Assembly: GCA_035505915.1 (NCBI GenBank)
Contig: DATJQI010000072.1
Location: forward strand, 1 to 56,828
DNA from: 40CM-2-70-7 sp035505915
GTDB taxonomy: Bacteria; Gemmatimonadota; Gemmatimonadetes; Gemmatimonadales; GWC2-71-9
Length of the DNA: 56,828 nt
Direction: 5' to 3'
This document shows, piece after piece, positions 50,815 to 56,828 of the stretch. Both the position numbers and the translations under genes were made by a program. The notes beneath the pieces were generated by a model that saw nothing but the letters and a program-made list of their open reading frames with translations, was not told the origin of the DNA and did not search any database. Each line of letters begins with the position of its first letter. The stretch's first letter is position 1.

Positions 50815-50897
50815 TTTTGCGGCACGGCAGGGCGCGAACGCGACACGCAGCCTCTCCCCTGCCGCAAATCCGCCCCTCGGGTGCCGCAAAACCGCCC
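50815..50897. promoter_or_regulatory. Three TGCCGCAAA boxes in a divergent promoter gap
   Basis: TGCCGCAAA followed by CCGCCC occurs at 50860-50875 and again at 50882-50897, one base differing, with starts 22 nt apart, two helical turns. An inverted TTTTGCGGCA lies at 50815-50824. The 195-bp gap separates the papain-like gene and the gene at 50954. The arrangement fits cooperative binding of a regulator. TATCCT at 50921-50926 may be the -10 of the rightward gene. Confidence 0.5.
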
Positions 50898-50953
50898 TAA
50901 CCGGACCCGCTTTCACGTCCTATCCTGGCACGTCGTTTCAACCGGAATCGCAC

Positions 50954-52081
50954 ATGAACCGCGCGCTCCTCATCCTCGCCTGCCTTCCCGCCACCCTGTC
51001 CGCCCAGGCACCGGTGGTGGTGCAGGGGTCCGCCCTCGCCCGCCTCCGGGCCGGGATCCCCGATCCGGCGCGGGTCCAGCGGATCACGGCGACGCGGGAC
51101 ACCACCATCTCGCTCCCCGCCGGCCAGCTCGTCCTTCACCCGGGGGAGATTCTCGCCTATCGGGCTGCGGCCACGACGGCCCACCCCGGGGCGCCCGTGC
51201 CGCACCTCGTTACGCCGCTCCGGGTGGTGGCGGTGGACACGAAAGGCACGGTGCGCATCGCGGCGCTGTCGTACGCCGCCGAGGGCGGCGGATTGCGGTA
51301 CGATCCCGCGGCCGATCTGTTCCGGGGCGCGCTGGACGTGTGGCTGGAGGATGCGAGCGCGCCGGGTGCGGGCTACGCGCTGCCCCAGCCGGTGGACATC
51401 GACGTGTTCAGCGACGCCGACAGCGTGTCCGCCGGCGCGGTGAACTTCACGGGCACCGAGGCGCCGCAACGCCTCGCGCTCGTGGTCCGGGCTCCCGGAG
51501 ACTCGGTGCGGGTCCAGTTCTGGCCGCGCGCCCGGATCGACTCCGTCACCGCGCTGGTGCGCGTGCTCCCGTCCCTTCGAGTGCGGGTCACACCGACGCG
51601 GATCGCGGGGTGGGGGCTCGAGACCGCGGTGGCGACGGTGGAGCTTCTGGGGGACGCGCACGGCGAATTCGGGGTCACCGTCACGCCGACGCGGGCGGCG
51701 CCGCTCACCCTCCAGTTCACGCATCGGGAGGCGAGGTCGGCCGCCATCCGCTCCCGCGGCATGGGTCCCGACACCATCCGGGTCACGGGCGCCGGCATGA
51801 CCGGGGCGACGGCCGTGGTGGACTACGGGTTCCCGTTCGCCCTGCTGGTCGCGGCGGCCGTGGGAAGCGCCATCGGAACCATCCTGCTCCAGCTCAATAC
51901 CAAGAAGCGATCACCCGCCCTGTGGGCCTTTGCCCGGGGACTCCTGCTCGGCATCGTGGCGGCGGTGGCGTATGCGGTGGGGGTGAAGGCCATCCCGGTG
52001 CCCCTGCCGCCCCAGTTCGGGGAAGGCGGGGCGTTCGTCGTCGCCGCGCTGGCCGCCTTCCTGGGGCTCAGACGGCGGTGA
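50954..52081 (+). CDS. Secreted/membrane protein of unknown function
   Basis: 375 residues. A signal peptide (NRALLILACLPATLSAQ) is followed by a mainly beta extracytoplasmic region (about 20-285) and two to three C-terminal membrane helices: FPFALLVAAAVGSAIGTILL, the FARGLLLGIVAAVAYAVGV stretch, and GAFVVAALAAFLGLRRR at the end. The layout, a beta-rich head held by a C-terminal helix bundle, resembles surface or sensor proteins, but no family is recognised. Its end overlaps the convergent phosphoribosyltransferase by 14 bp. Confidence 0.65.
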   Translation: MNRALLILACLPATLSAQAPVVVQGSALARLRAGIPDPARVQRITATRDTTISLPAGQLVLHPGEILAYRAAATTAHPGAPVPHLVTPLRVVAVDTKGTVRIAALSYAAEGGGLRYDPAADLFRGALDVWLEDASAPGAGYALPQPVDIDVFSDADSVSAGAVNFTGTEAPQRLALVVRAPGDSVRVQFWPRARIDSVTALVRVLPSLRVRVTPTRIAGWGLETAVATVELLGDAHGEFGVTVTPTRAAPLTLQFTHREARSAAIRSRGMGPDTIRVTGAGMTGATAVVDYGFPFALLVAAAVGSAIGTILLQLNTKKRSPALWAFARGLLLGIVAAVAYAVGVKAIPVPLPPQFGEGGAFVVAALAAFLGLRRR

Positions 52082-52724
52082 GAAGCCGGTGCACGTCCTG
52101 GTCGTCGACCTGGGTGAAATCGTCGTAGAAGCCGCCCACCGACCCGAAGCTTTCGGGCTCGGCGAGGCAGATCACGTCGTCGGCTTCGTGCCGGAGCTCG
52201 GCGCAGGTCTCGGGAGCCCCCACCGGAGCGGCCACGACCACCCGCCCGGGGCCGGCCTGCCGTACCGTCCGCACCGCGGCGCGCATCGTCGACCCGGTCG
52301 CGATCCCGTCGTCCACGAGAATGACCACGCGGCCGGCGATCCGCGGCGCAGGACGCGACCCCCGGAACGCCGCTTCCTGCCGCCGGGCTTCGGCGAGCGC
52401 GGAGCGGCTGGCGGACTCCAGGTAATCGCGTGGGACGCCCAAGTGCTGGATGGTGCGCTCGTCGAGAAACCGCCCGCCACCCGCGGCCACCGCCCCGAGC
52501 GCGAACTCGGGCGCGCCGGGCGCCCCGATCTTCTTCGCGACGACGACGTCGAGCTCCGCGTCTCCCAGCGCGCGGGCCACGCGGGCCGCGACGACCACGC
52601 CGCCGCGGGGCAGGCCCAGCACGAGCGCGTGACGGCCCGCGTACGCCGCGCACGCCTTCCCCAGCGCGTCGCCGGCGGTCTCGCGATCCAGGAAGTGGGG
52701 CCGGCTTGCCAGGAGCTCGCGCAT
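52068..52724 (-). CDS. Phosphoribosyltransferase-family protein
   Basis: 218 residues. The PRPP-binding motif is VVILVDDGIATGSTMRAA, with LGLPRGGVVVAARVARAL and DVVVAKKIGAPGAPEFALGA before it. This type of phosphoribosyltransferase-like protein is often found beside a dienelactone hydrolase, as here, and its reaction is unknown. The ATG overlaps the hydrolase stop by one base (TGATG), so the two are coupled. Confidence 0.85.
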   Translation of the reverse strand: MRELLASRPHFLDRETAGDALGKACAAYAGRHALVLGLPRGGVVVAARVARALGDAELDVVVAKKIGAPGAPEFALGAVAAGGGRFLDERTIQHLGVPRDYLESASRSALAEARRQEAAFRGSRPAPRIAGRVVILVDDGIATGSTMRAAVRTVRQAGPGRVVVAAPVGAPETCAELRHEADDVICLAEPESFGSVGGFYDDFTQVDDQDVHRLLTAV

Positions 52725-53389
52725 CACGGAGCGGCCCCGGCCCCCGCGGGCGCGCGGTGATTCAACGGCAGGTGACGAAGGAACCACGCCGTCGCGACCG
52801 CCGAGACCCGCTCCAGGGCGCCGCGTTCGGGGAACAGATGCGTGGCGCGAGGCACGATCTCGAGCGCCTTGGGGCACGTCAGCAGATCGAAGGCCCGCCG
52901 GTTCAGCGCCAGCACTTCGAGATCCGCACCGCCCACGATCAGCAGCGTCGGGGCCCGGACCGCGATCAGCGCGTCTCCCGCGAGGTCGGGGCGCCCGCCC
53001 CGCGAGACCACCGCCCGAACCGGCGAGCCGAGCGCCGCCGCGGCCAGGAGCGCCGCGGCCGCCCCGGTGCTGGCCCCGAAGTACCCGACCGGGAGGCCCG
53101 CGCACGGCGGATGCGAGCGGGCCCAGTCCGTGGCCCACCCGAGCCGCTCCGCGAGGAGCGGAATCCCGAACACATAGTCCGGCTCCCGGGATTCCTCCTC
53201 CGTGAGGAGATCGAACAGGAGCGTGCCGATCCCCGCCTGGGCGAGATCGTCCGCCACCTGACGGTTCCGCTCGCTGAAACGCGAGCTTCCCGAGCCGTGG
53301 GCGAAGATGACGAGCCCCGACGCGTTCGGCGGGAGCGTCAGGAACCCCCCCAACCGCTTGGGTCCTACCGGGATGACGACGGATTCCAT
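52724..53389 (-). CDS. Alpha/beta hydrolase, dienelactone hydrolase type
   Basis: 221 residues, GGAGG 6 nt before the ATG. FAHGSGSSRFS is the oxyanion region, FGASTG holds nucleophile Ser107, LLIVGGADLEVL provides the Asp and PRATHLF the His. There is no signal peptide. Such small cytoplasmic hydrolases are frequent partners of the phosphoribosyltransferase-like gene that follows. Together they belong to a stress cluster with the universal stress protein next door. Substrate unknown. Confidence 0.85.
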   Translation of the reverse strand: MESVVIPVGPKRLGGFLTLPPNASGLVIFAHGSGSSRFSERNRQVADDLAQAGIGTLLFDLLTEEESREPDYVFGIPLLAERLGWATDWARSHPPCAGLPVGYFGASTGAAAALLAAAALGSPVRAVVSRGGRPDLAGDALIAVRAPTLLIVGGADLEVLALNRRAFDLLTCPKALEIVPRATHLFPERGALERVSAVATAWFLRHLPLNHRAPAGAGAAP

Positions 53390-53525
53390 TGGGCACCTCC
53401 ATGAGCCACACCGGAAGGATCTCGGGGGCCGTATGAAGCGGGCTTGAGCCACGATGCACAATCGTCTCACCCGTCCTTCACGGTCCGGGCTCGAGCTTTC
53501 GAAAGGGCCCAGCCCGGGAGGTCTC

Positions 53526-54467
53526 ATGTCGTGGAACCCGATCATCGTGGGAGTAGACGCCTCCATCGAGGCCGGGCGGGCCGCCGCTTTCGGCGCCGGC
53601 CTGGCGGAAGCCGCCGGGACGGCGTGCCAGTTGGTGCACGCGGCCCCCAATCCCTGGACGGTGTTGCCCAGCGGGGCCGTTCCGGAGGAGGCCCGGAAGC
53701 AGGTCGAGGCGCTGTTCGCGCGGGCGCGCGATTCGGTGCAACACGCGCTGTGGGGCCAGGTGACTCCCGCGCTGCTGGAGCGCCTGTGGGTGCGCGCCGG
53801 ACAGCCTCCGGTCGCGCTGCGGCAGGCCGCGGCCGAGATCGACGCGGAGCTGATCGTGGTGGGCGGCAAGCACCATTCCACGATCGGGGAGTGGATGGGC
53901 AGGAGCACGGCCATGCACCTGCTCCGCACCACGGAACGCCCGGTACTGGCCACGACCTCGAGCGGGCCGCCGCGGCGGATTCTCGTGGCGCTCGACGCCT
54001 CGGACGCCACGGAGCCCACGCTCGCCGCCGCCGAACGTTTCGCGGGTCTCTTCGGCGCGCAGCTGAAGGTCGTGAGCGTCGTGGAACCCCTCCCGATGGC
54101 GGGAGAGGCCCCCGGAGTCGCGGACCCGCAGCCGTACTACGACGCGTCCCGTGCCCTCGTCGAGCGGAAGCTCTGGCCGATGATCACCGGGCGTGACGTC
54201 GAGCACGAGATCGCGTTCGGGCCCGCGGCCGATGTGATCTCCCGGGAGGCCCGGACCTGGGGGACCGACCTGCTGGTCGTGGGTTCCCACGGGAAGGGCT
54301 GGGCGGAACGGGTGCTCATCGGCAGCGTGACCCGGCGGCTGGTGCACGAGCTGCCGGCGTCGGTGCTCGTGGTCCCGGTCTACGCGACCCTGGCGACGGG
54401 CCCGGCCGGGGCCGGTGCCGGCGCGGCGGTGTCCGGTCCGCTCACCGGCGTCGTCGGCATCGGGTAG
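53526..54467 (+). CDS. Tandem universal stress protein
   Basis: 313 residues with two USP domains (about 1-140 and 150-290). GGGAGG lies 5 nt before the ATG at 53526. Domain 2 carries the ATP-binding motif as GSHGKGWAERVLIGSVTRR (G-2x-G-9x-G-S), while in domain 1 the matching place reads GGKHHSTIGEWMGRSTAMHL, so domain 2 is the better ATP binder. Such proteins help survival under starvation, heat or redox stress. The last 88 bp overlap the convergent ftsH gene. Confidence 0.9.
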   Translation: MSWNPIIVGVDASIEAGRAAAFGAGLAEAAGTACQLVHAAPNPWTVLPSGAVPEEARKQVEALFARARDSVQHALWGQVTPALLERLWVRAGQPPVALRQAAAEIDAELIVVGGKHHSTIGEWMGRSTAMHLLRTTERPVLATTSSGPPRRILVALDASDATEPTLAAAERFAGLFGAQLKVVSVVEPLPMAGEAPGVADPQPYYDASRALVERKLWPMITGRDVEHEIAFGPAADVISREARTWGTDLLVVGSHGKGWAERVLIGSVTRRLVHELPASVLVVPVYATLATGPAGAGAGAAVSGPLTGVVGIG

Positions 54468-56332
54468 CGGGCTCCGCCCGCGGAGATCACCCGGTCCACG
54501 TCCTCGCGGGACAGGCTTTCGCGTTCCAGGAGCGCCGAGGCCAGGGCGTGGAGAGCGGGCAGGTTGGCGCCGACCACGCGACGGGCCTCGGCGCAGGCCT
54601 GGTCGATCAGGCGCCGCACTTCCCGGTCCACCAACTCGGCGGTCCGCTCCGACACTTCGCGGTGCGTGACGAGCTCGCGGCCGAGGAAGCTCGCGCTCTC
54701 GCGGGCGCCGACCGTCACGGGTCCGATCCCTTCGCTCATCCCGAACTCGGTCACCATCCGCCGCGCCAGGTCCGTGGCCTGCTGGAAGTCCTGCGCCGCT
54801 CCCGTGGTCACCTTGCCGGGCCCGAAGACCAGCTCTTCCGCCACCCGCCCGCCGTAGGCGGCGGCCAGCCGGCCCTGGAGGTAGCTCAGGGGGTAGGAGC
54901 GGCGGTCTTCGGTGGGCAAGGAGGAGGTGAGCCCGAGGGCGCGGCCCCGGGGGACGATGGTCACCTTGTGGATCGGATCGAGGCCGGGAATGAGCGCGTT
55001 CAACAGCGCGTGCCCCGCCTCGTGATAGGCGGTGAGACGCCGGTCCTCGGGCGTGAGCACCAGGCTCTTCCGCTCGATGCCGAGGATCACCTTGTCCCGC
55101 GCGTCCTCGAAGTCCGTCCCGTCGACCGCGGCCTTGCCCCGCCGGGCCGCGAGCAGGGCCGCCTCGTTGACGATGTTGGCGAGGTCGGCCCCCGCGAGCC
55201 CCGACGTGCCGCGCGCGATCACCGCGAGGTCCACGCCCGCGGCCAGCGGGATGCGGCGCGCGTGCACCCGGAGAATCATCTCGCGCCCGCGGAGGTCGGG
55301 GAGATCGATCACGATCTGGCGGTCGAAGCGGCCGGGCCGGAGAAGGGCGGGGTCGAGCACGTCGGGCCGGTTCGTGGCCGAAAGCAGGACCACGCCCTCG
55401 TTGGACGCGAAGCCGTCGAGCTCCACGAGCAGCTGGTTGAGCGTCTGCTCGCGCTCGTCGTGCCCTCCACCCATCTCGCCCGCGATCCCCCGCTGGCGCC
55501 CCACGGCGTCCAGCTCGTCGATGAAAATGATGCAGGGGGCGTGCGCCTTCCCTTCCTGGAACAGGCTTCTGACCCGGGCGGCGCCCACGCCGACGAACAT
55601 CTCGACGAAGTCGGATCCCGATATCGAGTAGAAGGGACACCCCGCCTCCCCCGCCACGGCGCGGGCCAGCAGGGTCTTGCCCGTGCCGGGGGGTCCTACC
55701 AGGAGCACGCCCTTCGGCAGCCGGCCGCCCAGGCGCTGGAAGTGCTGGGGCGCCTTCAGAAACTCGATGATCTCCTCCAGCTCGACCTTGGCCTCGTCGC
55801 ATCCGGCCACGTCGGCGAACGTCACGTTCGGGCGTTCGGGGGTCAGCGCGCTCCGGCTCAAGCGCCCGAAGGCCAGCGCCCGGTCCCCGCCCTGGCGCAT
55901 CTGCCGGCTCAGGAAGAACCAGTACCCGACTATCAAGATCCAGGGCAGCGCGGAGAGCAGGATGCCCAGCCAGGAGCCTGAGCTTCGGCGCCCGGTGATC
56001 GGCACGCCCCTGGTCTCGAGCCGGGCCACGAGGGGCGCCGGGTCCTGGAGCGGCAGGGTCGTTCGGAACTCGAGAATGCTCCCGAGGCTGTCCGCGATCG
56101 CCCGGCGGAGATTTCCACGGGCGACTTGCCCCGCGACGTCGATCTCCACCCACGCGACGTTGCCCGTGTCCACCTGCCGCAGGAGATCCGAGTAGGAGAG
56201 CTCCTTCTCGGCCCGGGTCGAGGGGCGGACCAGGACCAGGGACGTCGCGGCGGCCACCAGGACGAGCAGGATCAACTGGCGGAGCCAGGAGCTTCGCGGT
56301 GGAGAGGAGTCGGGCCTCGCGGGCGTGGTCAC
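54380..56332 (-). CDS. ftsH: ATP-dependent zinc metalloprotease FtsH
   Basis: 650 residues from a GTG at 56332, preferred because it precedes a short basic lead and the first helix; another GTG at 56392 would add 20 residues. TM1 lies at about 16-35 and TM2 at about 121-141 around a small periplasmic domain. Walker A GPPGTGKT (213-220), Walker B IIFIDELD (about 268-275), and HEAGH (437-441) with the following peptidase domain are intact. It forms a membrane hexamer that degrades damaged or surplus membrane proteins. The end overlaps the USP gene by 88 bp; repeated TTCACGC boxes lie upstream. Confidence 0.95.
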   Translation of the reverse strand: MTTPARPDSSPPRSSWLRQLILLVLVAAATSLVLVRPSTRAEKELSYSDLLRQVDTGNVAWVEIDVAGQVARGNLRRAIADSLGSILEFRTTLPLQDPAPLVARLETRGVPITGRRSSGSWLGILLSALPWILIVGYWFFLSRQMRQGGDRALAFGRLSRSALTPERPNVTFADVAGCDEAKVELEEIIEFLKAPQHFQRLGGRLPKGVLLVGPPGTGKTLLARAVAGEAGCPFYSISGSDFVEMFVGVGAARVRSLFQEGKAHAPCIIFIDELDAVGRQRGIAGEMGGGHDEREQTLNQLLVELDGFASNEGVVLLSATNRPDVLDPALLRPGRFDRQIVIDLPDLRGREMILRVHARRIPLAAGVDLAVIARGTSGLAGADLANIVNEAALLAARRGKAAVDGTDFEDARDKVILGIERKSLVLTPEDRRLTAYHEAGHALLNALIPGLDPIHKVTIVPRGRALGLTSSLPTEDRRSYPLSYLQGRLAAAYGGRVAEELVFGPGKVTTGAAQDFQQATDLARRMVTEFGMSEGIGPVTVGARESASFLGRELVTHREVSERTAELVDREVRRLIDQACAEARRVVGANLPALHALASALLERESLSREDVDRVISAGGARYPMPTTPVSGPDTAAPAPAPAGPVARVA

Positions 56333-56375
56333 GTCCCAATCCTGCTTGCAGGTCCGTGAGCCCGGCCTGAAGCGT

Positions 56376-56422
56376 GCGTGAAAGCGAGGCACGGGGAGCG
56401 GCCCTTCACGCCTCCTTCACGC
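56376..56422. promoter_or_regulatory. TTCACGC boxes between ftsH and the coiled-coil gene
   Basis: TTCACGC occurs at 56405-56411 and 56416-56422, 11 nt apart (one helical turn), with an inverted GCGTGAA at 56376-56382. A related CCTTCACG lies in the gap before the universal stress gene. They could bind a common stress regulator. The boxes lie upstream of the downstream ftsH GTG choice, within the space of the longer frame. Confidence 0.35.
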
Positions 56423-56468
56423 ACCCGTCATTCGGGCGGAGCCATCCTTGCCGCCACGAGGAGGCTTC

Positions 56469-56630
56469 ATGAGAACGCGACTGCAGGTCAAGTCCCGTCA
56501 CGTCCCCGCCAGCCGGGAAGAGATCGACCGGCGCCTGACGGTACTGGAGAAGAAGGTGCGCGACCTGGACCAGGTCCGCGACGAGGTGGGAAAGCTGAAG
56601 ATCGAAGTCGAGGAGATGCGGGAGGCCTGA
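56469..56630 (+). CDS. Small coiled-coil protein (53 aa)
   Basis: ATG at 56469 with AGGAGG just upstream. RTRLQVKSRHVPASREEIDR leads into heptad-type residues (LTVLEKKVRDLDQVRDEVGK), so most of the peptide is a coiled coil, rich in charge. No family is recognised. It is divergent from ftsH and directly precedes the HhH protein, perhaps cotranscribed. Too short to assign a role. Confidence 0.65.
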   Translation: MRTRLQVKSRHVPASREEIDRRLTVLEKKVRDLDQVRDEVGKLKIEVEEMREA

Positions 56631-56631
56631 G

Positions 56632-56828
56632 GTGGTGCTCGCGCCCGAGGGTCTCACCAACGCGGTGATCGCCGGGCGGCTGGACGAGGTGGCGCGCCTG
56701 CTCGAGGAACAGGGAGCGAATCCCTACCGGGTGCGGGCGTATCGCCTGGGAGCGGGGACGTTGCGCGGACTGCCCGTGCCGGCGTCCGAGATCTTCGCGA
56801 CTGAGGGGTTCGCCGGACTGGAGCGACT
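56632..56828 (+). CDS. Helix-hairpin-helix DNA-binding protein (HHH_8, PolX-like N-terminus), partial
   Basis: A GTG at 56632, 1 nt after the previous stop with GGAGG before it, opens a frame that runs off the right edge (65 codons and two bases). The text LTNAVIAGRLDEVARLLEEQ followed by GANPYRVRAYRLGAGTLRGL is the consensus of the HhH_8 domain found at the N-terminus of family X DNA polymerases and in stand-alone DNA-binding proteins. The following IFATEGFAGLERL fits too. It may be a DNA repair protein. Confidence 0.75.
   Translation, partial: MVLAPEGLTNAVIAGRLDEVARLLEEQGANPYRVRAYRLGAGTLRGLPVPASEIFATEGFAGLER

Overview
The window is about 57 kb of very GC-rich, gene-dense bacterial DNA with many 4-bp ATGA/GTGA stop-start overlaps. 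Four PknB-type kinases with C-terminal beta-propellers, a BNR/sortilin-type secreted propeller protein, a membrane-anchored SARP/AAA regulator and many TAnnTT-type elements just upstream of start codons suggest Gemmatimonadota or a close relative. This is inference from gene style; there is no rRNA or other marker here.

Layout. 1-2.9 kb: start of a nitroreductase, a GH89 alpha-N-acetylglucosaminidase and a small secreted protein, all minus strand. 3.0-7.2 kb: a Cas4/RecB-like nuclease fused to a DEDD exonuclease (DUF2779), coupled through a mini-ORF to receptor kinase 1. 7.2-12.7 kb: a large Asp-box propeller protein, a putative lipoprotein, and a HAD phosphatase behind a structured leader with an intrinsic terminator. 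12.7-22.4 kb: a MacAB-like efflux operon, then kinases 2 and 3, again linked through a mini-ORF. 22.5-28.7 kb: a 1204-aa Ig-domain protein with a gluzincin HExxH motif and an ABC-2 exporter operon. 28.7-33.1 kb: a repeat hairpin, GIY-YIG protein, kinase 4, DUF456 protein and a VapBC-type toxin-antitoxin pair. 33.2-33.6 kb: a small membrane protein with an in-frame UGA followed by a SECIS-like hairpin. 33.6-40.8 kb: the SARP/AAA regulator, a small membrane protein, a degenerate Nudix protein, MGMT, a HemG-like flavodoxin and an SRPBCC membrane protein. 40.8-45.1 kb: a YbhGFSR/CecR-like drug exporter operon with its own TetR regulator and a likely operator. 45.1-49.5 kb: a PQQ dehydrogenase coupled to queF, and divergent queC-queE-queD for 7-deazaguanine synthesis. 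49.5-56.8 kb: a DinB-like protein, a papain-like candidate, a secreted membrane protein, and a stress cluster (phosphoribosyltransferase, dienelactone hydrolase, tandem universal stress protein, FtsH, coiled-coil peptide, HhH DNA-binding protein).

The most striking observation is at 33248-33607. A reading frame with steady coding character runs 119 codons except for one UGA at codon 66, where I remember related proteins having a conserved cysteine. The bases after the UGA form a hairpin whose GGUCU loop sits at the same distance from the UGA as the loop of the E. coli fdhF SECIS. I propose a previously undescribed selenoprotein; no selenocysteine machinery gene lies in the window, so this rests on sequence pattern alone.

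No tRNA, rRNA, CRISPR array, transposase, integrase or prophage gene was seen. All family assignments come from reading motifs, without database searches.
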